Source of the DNA: Aurelia coerulea
Lineage: Eukaryota; Cnidaria; Scyphozoa; Semaeostomeae; Ulmaridae
Reading direction: 5' to 3'
Assembly (NCBI GenBank): GCA_039566865.1
Contig: CM076956.1
Location: 10,985,511 to 11,049,510, forward strand
Length of the DNA stretch: 64,000 nucleotides
Shown: positions 12,000 through 42,218 of the stretch, one piece after another
Layout of the letters: each line of letters starts with the position of its first letter
Numbering within the stretch: position 1 is the stretch's first letter
The notes under the pieces: generated by a model
Told to the model about the DNA's origin: nothing
What the model saw: the letters and a program-made list of their open reading frames with translations, nothing else
The model's database searches: none
Made by a program: the position numbers and the translations under genes

Positions 12000-12094
12000 T
12001 GTCCGCGGTTTTCTTGTCCGCGTTTTAGAATTTCACACTGGTAAAAATCTAAAACGCGGACAAGAAAACCACGGACCATTCAAATATAACGAAT
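12000..12094. repeat. CGCGGAC hairpin, copy 2
   Basis: Arms GTCCGCGTTTTAGA and TCTAAAACGCGGAC, extended by GTCCGCGGTTTTCTT and its complement, fold back around CACTGGTAAAA. It is probably a small MITE related to 11610-11735. Confidence 0.65.
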
Positions 12095-12716
12095 TTGTTA
12101 TTGAAAATTCTCTGATGGGAAAGGAGGGACCTATTGTTCTCGTGGAACTTGACATAGCGTAGTCACACGCTCACGAGGAGAAAGTGTCTGCCGCTCTCTT
12201 TTTTAACTAATTCCTCTTCCTGGGTTGCTAAGTGTTTTACCCAAGGGACTGATTAAAGGGGGCCCCGCAACACTCAAGCAAATCTGGCAACGGTCGCCCA
12301 CCTGATTACTTTAATCCTCTATTCCCCTCTATTACACTAATGTGTGAAGTGAGCCGAGGTCTTACTCGTCGTGACACACATCAGGTTTTCCAGAAATCTC
12401 ATAGGTAACCAAAGGCGAGATGATATTTTGCTTTTCCTTAGACACTGATCCGCACTATACTCCACGTAAAATCTCTTCAGTGGGAGGTGTCGGATAAAAC
12501 TGAGGTGGTAAAATTAACCCTACGAAAGTTTCACTTTAGTGCTAAGGTGATTTAAATCAGGGGCCTGAGCAATCTAAATATAGCCTAATTGTATTCCATT
12601 GTATTTGATGATATCGAGAGATTAGCAAATCAATGGGACAAATGAAAGCATCTTTTGTTCTATTTTTAAACTAGGCGATATATATCCATCATTTGTCTTT
12701 AAGAATATGTGCCCTC
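12095..12716. other. Spacer, no supported gene
   Basis: Mixed unique-looking sequence with only short open frames and no recognised repeat. Confidence 0.3.
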
Positions 12717-12855
12717 CCCAAATAGACAAGGGGGCTGGGGCACCTTTAATTTTCGAAAATTTCCAAAAATCATCCATGATTGGGCAAAAGATCTACCAGA
12801 TCTGCCCAGTATGGCAAAATGTTTGTAAACGATGGCCCTAGTTTTGGGTAGCTCC
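12717..12855 (+). mobile_element. Diverged relative of the 176-bp MITE family
   Basis: The interior resembles 3160-3275 block by block: AAATTTCCAAAAATCA, then a GGGCAAAA segment, then GTTTGTAAACGATGG. G-rich left and CCTC-rich right ends are retained, but clear terminal repeats and a target duplication are not. Confidence 0.45.
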
Positions 12856-12919
12856 CTCAAACATTATATCTTAACCCATTGACTTACAGTATAAACTTCT
12901 TGATAATTTATCTGGTCAT

Positions 12920-13464
12920 TTATGCACAGGGAGCATATGTTCCAAATCTTTAAAAAGGCTGGTGTAAAACTGAGTGACCTATTTCTTTGAACTGAATGAC
13001 TTGAAAGAAACTTTAGCTAATTCTCTGTAATTCTACCGTTGGAATTTTCTGAAATCTTCAATATTTTCAGAATTAGAGTGTTTTTCTTCTTTTTCAAGAA
13101 TTCAAGAAAAGCTTTCAAAAAAACTTGAAACCATCGTAATTTCTAAACTGTTTGACGTAACATGAAATAATTTCGAAGAAAAGCATAGTTTATGAATGCC
13201 TACAATATGGTATCAAGCAAAAGTCTGTCACTCATCTGCTTTATGATTTAGAAATTTGAAGACGTCACATCCTCAAATGAGTTTAAACGTAAGATACGCT
13301 GTAATTTCCAAAAATATTCAAAATTTCTGATAAGTCCAACGGTAGAATTATAGATATGTATCTGAAGTTTCTTTCACGCCATTCAATCAAAAGAAATAGG
13401 TCATTGAATTTTACACCCGCCTATTTACGCCAAGATAAAGATTTGGAACCTATGCTTGCACTGG
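12920..13464. mobile_element. Inverted-repeat MITE (about 545 bp)
   Basis: Long imperfect inverted arms lie at about 12920-13065 and 13320-13464. Shared blocks are GGTTCCAAATCTTT, GACCTATTTCTTT, GAAAGAAACTT and ATTCTACCGTTGGA. The interior shares AGAGTGTTTTTCTTC and ATGAAATAATTTC with the sequence at the right edge of the window (63868-64000), so the family has at least two members here. Confidence 0.65.
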
Positions 13465-13861
13465 GCCATATCAGTAATTTCTAGTGATTTCATGCACTAC
13501 TCCAAGGAATGGTGCCAGAGTTGGCAAACACCTTTTTGTTGCCTAGCAAATATCTAACAAACTCAAACAACACCTGGTCATACAGCACATGTCAAGCAAA
13601 CAAAATTTGCAATTTCAGGTATGAGAAATTTACTAAGAATAGCATCCTAACAATTAAAGTTATTCACAGAGGGTTTGGCAGGGGGCAAGTTCATGAACAT
13701 GAATTATTTCCATATGAGGAATTTCTGGAACACCTGTTACACACTTTAAAAACAAACCCTAAGGACACAATGACCAGTTAAAAAGTTTTTGCTGGCTGAT
13801 CAAGTTTTTATGAAAAGAAATCTCTTCATCATTTCACATGATACAGGTGGTGGGAAGGGTC
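13465..13861. other. Spacer with one unsupported 90-aa frame
   Basis: A plus-strand open frame at 13509-13781 has no recognisable domain and no splice or homology support. Nothing else is seen. Confidence 0.25.
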
Positions 13862-13869
13862 AATTTGGT

Positions 13870-14834
13870 CAGTGGTGGAAATTCAGCTTTTTGAGTGGGG
13901 GGCAAGCCGTAAATTTTCTGAGTCGGAGGAAATGCTTTTGTTCTCAGGCATTTCGCTAGAAGACTTACGTAGACCTGACATAAATAGTTCCTTAAATGGG
14001 CTAAGGTCATTGTATATCAGATTTCAAAACTATTTATATTCAGCAGCTGATAGAAAAAGGCAAGAATGTATTATGAACGTACTGTCGGTAGGCATAATAG
14101 CTACGAGGACGCTGGGGGCGAAGCCCCCAGGAAAATTTTTGAGGACACTCCCTATTTTTGCTTAGAATGCCTTTCATGACCCTATGTTTGCCAGTACTGA
14201 ATTGGGATTTTGACAATGTTGTAACATTTTTTCAGAGTAGCATCCCAAGGAAATTTTTTGGGTAATCAGATAGTTTAATTGGGCTTAGGAGAGCTCTTGG
14301 ATCCAATGTTTGCCAGTGCCAAATTAGAATATTTGATAATATGAATTACCAGTTCTCAAAACAGTTCTGCGTGAAGAACCTCTCCTTCGTCTTAGAACGC
14401 TTCTCGCAATTCAGGTTTTGCCTGCCCCCGCCCCCAACATGGAAACTTTGAAAATTCGCTGATAATGTGTGTTAATGTCGCGTCCAGGAAAATTTTGGAG
14501 AACTCCAACCTTTACATTGGCTTAGAATGCCTCTCCCAAAGCTTCAACATCTCACGGAAATATTGTTACTTTCTAACTAACCCATACCCAAGAACTTTCT
14601 TCTCGTTTATGAAATAAATGAAAGTGAATAAAAACTTTAGAATATGCTTTTTGAGCTTGTGGATTTCGTTTGCTCTTTCTATATAAAAACTCGTCCACTT
14701 CTTGACGGTGACTCGTTTCTTCACTACAGTTTCAGCCCCACCTACGAAATTTCCGACTTTTAAGAAAATTTCCGAGTCTTATCGAATTGGGGGGGGGCAA
14801 TTGCCCCCCAACCCCCCCATAAATTCCGCCACTG
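13870..14834. mobile_element. Non-autonomous hAT-type element (965 bp)
   Basis: Ends CAGTGGTGGAAATT (left) and AATTCCGCCACTG (right) are inverted repeats. They are flanked by perfect 8-bp direct repeats AATTTGGT at 13862-13869 and 14835-14842, which is the hAT signature. G- and C-runs lie inside the ends. No transposase frame is present. Only 32 bp separate it from the TTAA-site element at 14867. Confidence 0.85.
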
Positions 14835-14866
14835 AATTTGGTTTTGTTGAAATGAAGGCTGTTTAA

Positions 14867-15425
14867 CCCTATCTGACCTGGGTGTTTTGAAACACTCAAT
14901 GCCTGGGGGGTGGATTCCGCCCCCCCTTGTTTATCTCTGTTGTCATAAGAGATATGGCAGCCAAACTTGGCACAAAGGTAGTTCATTATATAAACAATGA
15001 AAATTTGAAATCATAATCCAATTAGCGATGTTGTTGTTGTTGCTAGAGCATGATGATCATTATGATGTCATATGACGTCATATAAATAAAAGCTTGCTAA
15101 AAGGTCATGAAACTTTATTTTTCGTAAAGAAATGAAAGATGTAGATCAAAATATATATAAATTCTTAATTAAGACTTAATTGGACCAATTAAACATGATT
15201 AAGAGAGATACAAAGTATGTTTTTCACAGAGTGCAGTATCAAAAATTGGTAACCATGGAGACAAGGCTAAAAATAGAATGTCCAAATTGTTGCAATTTTA
15301 TTGCTCTATGACACAAAGTTAAACTTATGAAGTATCAGAGGCCTGCTGCATGTGTGGAAACGGTGTAAACAAAAATGTACTAGAGGGGGCGGAATCCGCC
15401 CCCCCCCCCCAAAGGTCAGATAGGG
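14867..15425. mobile_element. TTAA-site inverted-repeat element, copy 2 (559 bp)
   Basis: Terminal repeats CCCTATCTGACCT and its complement, with TTAA at 14863-14866 and 15426-15429. Runs of C and G sit just inside both ends, and the interior has GATGTCATATGACGTCAT-like palindromes, as in 10552-11433. It has no coding capacity, so it is a piggyBac-type MITE by ends and target site. Confidence 0.8.
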
Positions 15426-15429
15426 TTAA

Positions 15430-16473
15430 AATGGAAGTTCTTACAAATCATACAAAGTGTTTTGAAAAGCCTAATGTTTCAAAATGTCCAAATTGACAAG
15501 CCCTTCAGGAATGCTGATAAATTATTCATATACCCTATAGCCTTATAAATGCACATGAAAGGCTCCATGTGCAGTTGAGATGTGCATTTCATAGAATTTA
15601 GAAGTGGATAGCTGCATCTCGTAACTGTACTAGATATACTTATTGTAGTAAATTTTTATAAACAGTTTGGTGTGGCTAACTTTTCATCTAAGTTTTTGGT
15701 CTGCAGTACATGTAGCCATGATGTAGCCTGTGTGCAAACTTGACTGGTTTCTTTTCAGAAACCTCTCTGAAAATAAATCAGTGGAGTCTGCATGCAGGCT
15801 ACAGTACATGGGCCTGATACTGGTATTGCCAGAACACAATTTAAAGTAAAGGTGGTCCTTTGAGAGGAAATATTTATCCATGAAGCTAAATCTCACAGTA
15901 AAGAATGATAAGATGGAGCAAAACACTCCCTGAAGTTGTGTCTACTTTGCGAGAAAAAATCATATTGTTCCCTGTTTGGAGGATTAAGATCAAGAATCAT
16001 ACTTTTGCAATGTTGACCATTTTAGGAAATTTTCAGAAGTTTACATTCATTTTTCCATAAGAAACTTGGCTCTGGGCTTTGTGATGGGGTTTTTCTAACT
16101 TTTGCCCAAATTCTTATGGTAAAAGTTTTGTCTGGAGATTCTTAGTTTTTGCATAAAAATGAACTTTTCACGTTTCATCGTAATTCATTGAGGATTGCTG
16201 TAACTTTTGAAACCAGGGAATATTTACAGAAGAAGGAATGGAATCATAAAAGAAAATGATAGGTTTTAGCATTATCTGGATGGGAAAGTATTTTTTCAAA
16301 AAAATGAAAGTCTTTACTGCAAATTTTTCTCTGATTCCTTCCAGTAGTTTCTTGATTTTCTGGAAATTCTACAGTGCTACAATTTCTTGAAACTGGTTAA
16401 AAAAGAAAATGAGTGTAATGAGGAAAGTTCAATGTTTTCCAAACATCAGGGAACTTCAAGATCTATTTGGTAT
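15430..16473. other. Spacer, no supported gene
   Basis: Only short open frames; no recognised repeat. Confidence 0.3.
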
Positions 16474-16516
16474 GGCCATGGTCGAGGGGCAAATCACTCC
16501 AAAAATAGCGTACGAG

Positions 16517-16730
16517 ATTTTGGGATTTTGAAATCTCTTGAATTTTTGAAGGATTTTTTAGGATTTTCTAGATTTTTGAGATTTTTTAAAGATTTCTTAA
16601 GATTTTAAATATTTTGAAAGATTTCGAAAGATTTTTTAGATTTCTGGGGATTTTCAAAGATTGTTTGGGATTTTGCAAGATTTTTGAGATTTTTTAGGAT
16701 TTCTCAAAGATTTTTAAAACCAGTAACTTC
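16517..16730 (+). repeat. Degenerate GATTTTT array, left
   Basis: Irregular tandem GATTTTTNG-type units of about 7-14 bp just inside the left end of the 3-kb element. Confidence 0.8.
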
Positions 16731-16975
16731 CAAAATTTGAAGATTTTTATACCGTACATTTGCTAGCTTTTTAGAATTATACCGAAATGTGTGCGATTAA
16801 TTTCAGCGACCCTTCCTTTCCTCAATGTCCCTCATAAATCTTTGGAAACATGGCTGAAGAGTTGTATTTTCCATTGCGGAGTAAGAGTGGGGATTTCTCG
16901 CATCCTTGGCTCAGCTATTGTTGACACGGAGAAAAAAAGATGAAGTACTCTGAGTAGTGTAGCATGATACCGACC

Positions 16976-17073
16976 TTCAACCCTAAATTTCTATTCGCTT
17001 GCAAGCGAAATTTTCACTTGTAAACAAAAGAATTTCCGTCTGCTCAGAACATTCTACTGATTGGAAAATGGGA
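16976..17073 (+). repeat. Fragment related to the TTAA MITE at 42219
   Basis: CAACCCTAAATTTCTATTC and TTGTAAACAAAAGAATTTCC blocks match 42283-42375 in order. The terminal CCAGTTTCC part is degraded here. Confidence 0.6.
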
Positions 17074-17159
17074 TTTACGCAAGTCTGAGTTGAGTTATAC
17101 AATGTTAACCTTGAAGGGTTATTTCTAAAGTTTACCCTCCTTACCAAATGCATTCATTG

Positions 17160-17480
17160 TTTTAAAGAAACCGCTTATAAGAAACTATAGTAGACTCTTC
17201 CAAATTAATTAAGAAACTCTACTTGAAGCAATCAATTCTTGTCATGACTTGCAAAATGAATCTAACAGAAAGTACGCTACTAGCCCAAATATTACTAAAA
17301 AGTACAACTTTTATTCATAATAAACTGGCTCATTTTTGTAATTCTTGGTTCAAAAGGTGGTCCTCTGTGAATTCCGATAAATTGTAATATTCAGTTTTAT
17401 GAATGATTAAGAAACTCTGCAAGAAACTACTCTACTATACTATAATAGTGCCAAAACGTAAGAAACTCTGCCACAAATTT
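17160..17480. repeat. TAAGAAACT-motif repeat region
   Basis: Several AAGAAACT motifs at irregular spacing, as in the elements at 36114, 50676, 51251 and 38412. Clear ends are not seen. Confidence 0.4.
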
Positions 17481-18453
17481 CACCGACAAGTTCTCATGAA
17501 AAAATTGGTTAATCGGATTCATGTGATTCTGACAAATGCGACTTCCATTCAGGTTAAAAGACAGTCTTCTATGCCTGCGAGACTGGACTTCCTTCAAAAC
17601 GTCCTCTTGAATTGAGAAAGAGAGTGAACTTTCCATCAACGCTTTGTCGTAAATTCTCGAAACATGATATTCAAGAGATAGGTAGTCTGGAGTAAAAACT
17701 TCTTGTCTTGTTTGTAAATATTTCTAGAAAAGATTTTTAATTTTTGCCTTGTCATTTTCCCTACTGTGTTCGAACTGAGACAATATAAAGACAGACCTAT
17801 GAATTATAGGTGTTTTTGACTGCAGATTCGGAATCTACATGCTTGATTTAGTACAAATAATGGGGAAATTTGATCTAAAATAGTTTTGAAAATTAGTCAA
17901 TTATGACGTCATGTCATCTATGACGTCATAGAATATTTTTCGAATTTCACAAAAATGAAAAACTATGCATCATTCACAAGCTCTTCAAGCGCTCTTTTCA
18001 ACTATGCAAATCCCAAGTTAATATAACGCGTCAACAGTTATTGAAGTATTTACGGACATTAAGCCCTACCGTGACGTCATCGTTCACATGAATTCGAAAC
18101 TTTTCAAAAGTGATGCATTGTCTTAAATGTCTCAAATTAATCCTAATCGCTCAACCTCGTACCCTGTGACAAAGAAGGTTTTCCGTAAACTGCAACGCCT
18201 ACATTGACACTGGAGCCTGTTAGGCTATTCTGCGATTTGATTGGCTCTTTTCCAAACAAAAGAAATTTCTCACCTTCAAAACCTAGCATTCAGTTGAAAT
18301 GAAGAACATTCGAATGGCTCTGGATACAATGTGTGTTGTTCGAACCATGGAATATACATTTCGAAAATGTCGAGTATGGGATTCGAAAGCACCTGCTGTC
18401 TGCCAGATTATGCTAATTATTCCGATAAAAATTGACAAAATTTGTCAACCGGT

Positions 18454-18508
18454 CCCAAGGGTATCTGTTGAGGTCTAGCCTCCTATTGAAACAACAGATA
18501 CCCTTGGG
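18454..18508. repeat. 17-bp-arm palindrome
   Basis: CCCAAGGGTATCTGTTG (18454-18470) and its perfect complement (18492-18508) flank a 21-base loop. Confidence 0.85.
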
Positions 18509-18591
18509 AACGAGGTTGCCTAATCGCTTATTCTAACAACAACAAACTTGAGTTAGGCACTTGCTTGGATGGTTAGCCTATTTTTCCCGCC

Positions 18592-19050
18592 TATCACACC
18601 TCTAGACTTACGACTTTCCGTCCTTTGTTTCCTACTCTGGTTTGTTTCCCTGCGTTCTTTGATTTGCTGATTTCACTTGGTCAATAGGGACTCATAATAT
18701 TAATCTTAAAAAGTGGACCCCCTTCAGGCCCGCGTAGAGTGGCCAATGGTTCCGTATTCATTTAGTGTTCAACCGATAGGGAGGCGCTATTTAGATAGTT
18801 GTAGTTGATGCGTACAAAAATCGATTGATACGGCCTAGTGTTCTTGTAGCCGCGATGGATCTGTTTTGTTTTTACAGTGGAAGATTATTGCTTGAAAGAT
18901 ATATATTTTGCAGTTAGTAGGCCAGGAAAACCTCATTCTTTGTACTAAAAGTTTGCTTTTCAATATTTAAGCTCTTTAAACCAGGTGATATCAGCAGATC
19001 AAAGAACGCAGGGAAACAAGGGATGAAAATTCATAAGTCTATCACACCAC
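18592..19050. mobile_element. Nested inverted-repeat MITE
   Basis: Arms at about 18592-18690 and 18980-19050 share TATCACAC, GACTTA, TTGTTTCC and CCCTGCGTTCTTTGAT blocks in inverted order. It lies inside the 16474-19464 element. Confidence 0.65.
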
Positions 19051-19239
19051 CCCAGCTTGCGAACGCGTGTGCGCATGTATTTTCTAGCCGACTCCCTGCC
19101 AAGGTTGTTGTCTTGACGACGCAATCGAACACAGTGTGGACAAGGTCAGAGGTCAGAAATTTTTTTGCAGGATGTTTTTCCTTCGATTTCATGGACCGTC
19201 ATAGTCACTTTGCAAGCGTTTGCCACCTTTTTTATGTTT

Positions 19240-19440
19240 TTCCTTACAATTTTTTATGATTTATCCAGAGAGATTTTTGGGATTTTTCTGGGATTTCTAA
19301 GATTTATTGAGATTTTTTATGATTTTTCTAATATTTCTAAGATTTTTGGAGATTTTCGGAAAATGTGGAAGATTTTAAAGATTTTTGGGATTTTTGAAGA
19401 TTTTTTGAGATTTTTCTCGAAGGTGTACGAGATTTTTGGA
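19240..19440 (+). repeat. Degenerate GATTTTT array, right
   Basis: Same unit and orientation as the left array; it ends in GTACGAGATTTTTGGAG, which joins the right terminal repeat. Confidence 0.8.
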
Positions 19441-19464
19441 GTGATTTGCCCCTCGGCCATGGTC

Positions 19465-21045
19465 AATAGAGGGCTGGTATGGCAGTTTCGGTTGTAATAA
19501 GAAACTCAGTGCCAGTCCGTTGCCAGTCCGTTACCTTTTCTGCTCCAGACAATAAGAATTTTGTAAACAAAACGAACTATTCTTTCCAAGGGTGTGTAAT
19601 TCAATTCACATAATCATTATCGTTAAAACCTTGAATGTCACAATTGAAATGGGAAAACAATGATTTGTTGACATCAACGAAAGGCGAAAGATCTTGTGGT
19701 CGTAATATCGGTTTCAACGCAGTGGTTTCTGCTGTCTTAACAACTTTTCCCTTTGGCAATATTTCAAAACCCATTTACCACAAAGGTTGACCTTTGGGAA
19801 ACCTTTTGGTTTGGGCCAAATGTGATTTATAATTTGCGTGCTGAAATTAAGAGCTCGGAGTTTCATGCATGGAGCCAATATGTTTATATGTTTGAACGAA
19901 AATCGTCGCAAACACGGAAATACAAAACTTGTCAGCACATTTAATCTATCCTCAAAGGATCCTAAAATAATTTTAAAGCATAGATAGAGATTAATTCCAA
20001 CTTGGCACTGGGCAAAGCACAGCTTGTATCAAACTCAGTCGAGATTGCATACAACGAAACAGTGGGCGATGCTTCGATCAAATCAAGTCGAGATTCTTCA
20101 CGGAAAAATTGGGGGAAGGAAGGAACCAAATTTCCCACAATAAATACAACAACACGAAACCAATTTCTCTTCTAAGATAATTTTAAACTACTTTATTGTA
20201 AGCAGGGATACTTGCGGGGATGAAATAAATATTCTAAAACAGCAAGGTAAGTTTCAGATCGACGGTTTCTTGCTTCAAAGGGACCGTGCCACAGGCATCA
20301 TGTGGAGACTGAGAGTGGATGCCAAGCCATTAGTATTTCGAACAAGATTTACAACTTGTTAGATACCCACCTTCATCCATACTGGACATGTATTAGTGAC
20401 TAAAATTAATACTTCGGAAGGCTAGCAATAACGAATTTTCCCAACGCCCTATCTTTTGTTACGTGGTGACTTTAAAATAGGGTTAATCCACTGGATCATA
20501 TCTGAATTGACCTTCTTTGGCGGCTAGGCCCTCGCCTGTGCAACTACACACAACTAACGATGTAAAACAAACAAACACAACCAACAGCAACAGATAACGG
20601 TAATATACGTACCTTGAATATTCGTGAGCTCGTGAGTTGTAGTTTGAACATATGATATGGCTGTATGATGTTTTATGTTGAGTTTTGCGCAGTGACTCAT
20701 TTGCTGTTCAGTTCACGACAACATCTTTTTGTTTGTGGATGATCAAATTTCAACGCTACGGTAGACTTAATACCATTGTTCTACTTTCTCATCTCCCACG
20801 AACTGAGAGTGCTTTTTCATTCAAAGATCAATTCAATTCAATAAGAAGCGCAAATTGAAGAGCTTGTGCAGTAAAACTGCAGCTAGCTTCGAAGAACTTG
20901 AAAAATGCATCATTTGGCAATTGATTTCAAGTTGCCCTAGCCAATTCAATTTTCAAACTCTTTTTCTCTGATATTTTGATCTATTATCAAGCAAACGCAG
21001 AACGTAGGAGTTTTATCTTTTGAATGATATTTTCAGATTTCATCA
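19465..21045. other. Spacer, no supported gene
   Basis: Short open frames only. AAAATAGGGTTAA at about 20476 matches one end of the TTAA-site family but has no partner. Confidence 0.3.
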
Positions 21046-21053
21046 GTCTTCAT

Positions 21054-21241
21054 CACACAGGCGTAGGAGCTGCCAGGAGCTGCAGGAGCTGCAGCCCCCT
21101 CAACGTCAGAAAAAATTGCAAAAATCAGCCATAATCGGATAAAAATCCGTCTCAAGTCGGGAAAAATTTTCTCAAACAATGCATTTTTTATCGCACAGCC
21201 CCCCTCCCCAAATATCATCTCGCTGTCCCCCTACGCCGATG
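21054..21241. mobile_element. 176-bp MITE family, copy 2 (188 bp)
   Basis: Ends CACACAGGCGTAGG and CCTACGCCGATG are imperfect inverted repeats related to those at 3128. Flanking 8-bp direct repeats are GTCTTCAT (21046-21053 and 21242-21249), the complement of the octamer duplicated at copy 1. The interior AAAATCAGCC...TCGG order matches copy 1. No coding capacity. Confidence 0.75.
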
Positions 21242-21521
21242 GTCTTCATATGACCTCAGAAATGACGAGAAATGAAGCATTTTCAACAAGAAAACCAAAC
21301 ACAGTCATATCTCTTCGTTGACAAAAAAGTCGTAAAGAACAAGAATTGATTGGAGAGCACACGAGTCACAGTCACACTGTTTACACACTGGTCACACCTA
21401 TCTTTGACGTAACAAAGTACCGATCTGACCTGCAAGCATCCGACGGCACCCCTAATTCAATTTTTTCGAATGATGTAATTCTGCCTTGCTTGAATGCAAA
21501 CAGACAATATCCAACATGTCA

Positions 21522-21587
21522 TTAGCCTGATAACCAGACCCGATTTCAAAGGAATTCCTTTGACATTGGGTGTGGTTATCAGGCTAA
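21522..21587. repeat. 66-bp palindrome
   Basis: TTAGCCTGATAACCA and its complement flank a loop that itself holds an AAAGGAATTCCTTT palindrome. Confidence 0.85.
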
Positions 21588-21656
21588 CAACCACGTCATC
21601 AATTATCAAACATTTTGATTGTTTGGTAATCTTTTGTAAGTTTGTTTCATCATCAT

Positions 21657-21993
21657 GCAATTCTTTAGGGGTATTCAGCAAAGGCACGAGGAAAAGGACT
21701 GGGACTCAAATCTCTCTCTTTCTTCGTCTGTCGTTGGTATCCCATTTGACAATGAAATCCAATGTATGGATCCTGCCCAAAACAATTATCTTTTTCTGAT
21801 AACCAAACATTGATTTATATCGTCCATATCCAACATTGCATGCATTTCTTTAGGGGTATTCAGCAAAGGCACGACTGGGACTCAAATCTCTCTCTTTCTT
21901 CGTCTGTCGTTGGTATCCCATTTGACAATGAAATCCAATGTATGGATCCTGCCCAAAACAATTATCTTTTTCTGCCAAACATTGATTTTATCC
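21657..21993 (+). repeat. Two-copy tandem duplication (about 185-bp period)
   Basis: The block from TTTCTTTAGGGGTATTC through ATGGATCCTGCCCAAAAC to AAACATTGATTT occurs twice in a row. The copies are nearly identical apart from small indels. Confidence 0.9.
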
Positions 21994-22460
21994 CATTCCA
22001 ACTTGCAGTTAAAGCGAATAACCTGAGTTAAAAGATGAGATCTCACAGGTTTATGAATAGCCTATTGTATTTGATAATCCAGTAAGTGGAGGAAGAAAGC
22101 AAAGCCAAAGAAAACAATTGAAGTATTAGGTGTTTCTTTGTCCTATTTATAGACGAGCGCTATATATCTCAGGTCATTCACTTTAATGAAAGCGTAAGTC
22201 CTTTCTCACGAACTGTAACACAATTTTCATAAAAGCGTTGCTAAAAATTGCATGTAACTAAGAATTTGGGCCAGCACTGAAAGTTTCTTAAAGTTATCAG
22301 ATTTTGTCTGCTCAAAATTTCTTACGAGTTTCTTTGCAATCTTCAAGTTCAATACCTGAGCCCCGGTAAACAATTCAAAACAAGGCTTTTCAAAACTTTC
22401 TAATGTTTTAGACATTACTCAATTTAGACCTTTACTGCTTTAGAACTTTGCAAGTATTCA

Positions 22461-22492
22461 GTATGTATGTATGTATGGATGTATGTATGTAT
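22461..22492 (+). repeat. (GTAT)n microsatellite
   Basis: About eight tandem GTAT units with one G variant. Confidence 0.9.
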
Positions 22493-23058
22493 CATTTGCC
22501 ACGTTACATAAAAATATTTACAAGTTTATAATATAGAAATAGATACAATGCAATATATAAGGTTAAAAACGTCAAGGAAAAACACCCGTAATTACAATGG
22601 CAAGGATAGAATTAAAAGGTCGAGGTGACCTCAATTCCATAATGGTCCTCTCAGATGTCCTCTGGAACAACGAAAAGACGCGAGAAAAAATTGTAGCTGT
22701 GTTGCGCGTAAAAAACGGTTTATAACAGAGGAAAGCTGGCATATAAAAGGGAAGTTTCTTATTGAACATATAAGGAATCTGTCAGCCTCTTGTACAGATA
22801 TCTCCTTACATATAAGAAACTAAACAGCCTGATTCAAAATCCGAAGTTCCGATATGCGAGAACTGACGAACACTTTCTTTTGTTTAATGCTGATTAGAAA
22901 ATTTTGAGAAAATTTTAAAATAGCCAATATATGACCACGGAAAATTATTATCTTTTGAAAAGTGTTGACATGCTAGCAAACTATCATATTCATTGTCTCT
23001 AAAAAAGTTTGCAAATTGTCCGTGAGTCACCCCAAGGGTTCTTTTTGATTGTGTAATA
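22493..23058. other. Upstream spacer before membralin
   Basis: No gene seen. A few AAGAAACT motifs occur around 22755-22825. This stretch may contain part of the membralin promoter. Confidence 0.3.
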
Positions 23059-23068
23059 CGCATGCGCA
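23059..23068. promoter_or_regulatory. Possible NRF1-type site upstream of membralin
   Basis: CGCATGCGCA is the core of the palindromic NRF1 consensus and lies about 250 bp upstream of the membralin ATG, a usual place in housekeeping promoters. It is a motif match only. Confidence 0.3.
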
Positions 23069-23317
23069 GCAACAGCAGCAACCACTTTGTTAAAGTGTCG
23101 AAGGCGAAATTTTGTGTTTTCGATAAATTTGTTGCTGCTGGGCCTCTCAAGAAAGTTGCTGAAAAATCAAGCCCTTGCCTCTCTTATCGATTGAAACAAG
23201 ATCAAAACCTGTCGAAAACAGTTTGAAGGAGACTTTCCTACATTGCAACATTTTGCTTCATACTCCGGTTGCAAGAAAAGAGAGCGATCGCCGAGCTGCT
23301 AGCAGAACGAGACGATT

Positions 23318-41755
<18,438 letters not shown>

Positions 41756-42218
41756 TTATTCCTGGTTTTCTGCATCGTGTCGTAAAAATCTTTATACACT
41801 TTTGATCAAACCTGACCAATATTTCGCCCCACTGAATCCATAACTGGCTTGATAGATTTGCTCCTAATATCACTGACTCCTGAGAGAAAATGTCACCATT
41901 TATTTCGATGGCTTTTGCAGTACATTACGTTCGTCTATCACTCAGAGCATAGCCATGTTAAGGCAGATTTCTATTATTCTTCGCGTATTGACACGAATAA
42001 TACCTTGGAGCATGAGCACTGAAATCGAAATTTTTTGGGTGGGAAATCCGCCTTTGCTTGTTATATCAGGTTCAACCGCACTAGTATAAAGATTTTTTGG
42101 ACATTTCCAGAATTCTGTATAAATTGTAGAATAACTGACTGAGTTTGCAAGAATTTCAGATGTAAAATTCGTTCACATATAGATGACATAAGCATATTGG
42201 AATTAATGCTCTTCTTAA
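41756..42218. other. Probable membralin 3' UTR
   Basis: No gene seen. No AATAAA until 42268. Confidence 0.4.

Larger units (their letters stand above)
16474..19464. mobile_element. 3-kb inverted-repeat element with GATTTTT arrays
   Basis: Terminal inverted repeats of 33 bp (16474-16506 and 19432-19464) differ at two positions; the core is GAGGGGCAAATCACTCC. Degenerate GATTTTT-type arrays lie inside both ends (about 16517-16730 and 19240-19440) in the same, not inverted, orientation. No transposase frame is visible and no target duplication was identified. The interior contains further nested repeats. The superfamily is not assigned. Confidence 0.65.

Noticed and set aside
19714..19944. Overlapping ORFs on both strands
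   Set aside because: Short, no domain, no splice context; chance open frames.
21494..22031. Overlapping plus-strand ORFs of about 100 and 89 aa
   Set aside because: They arise from a two-copy tandem duplication in non-coding DNA and share no recognised domain.
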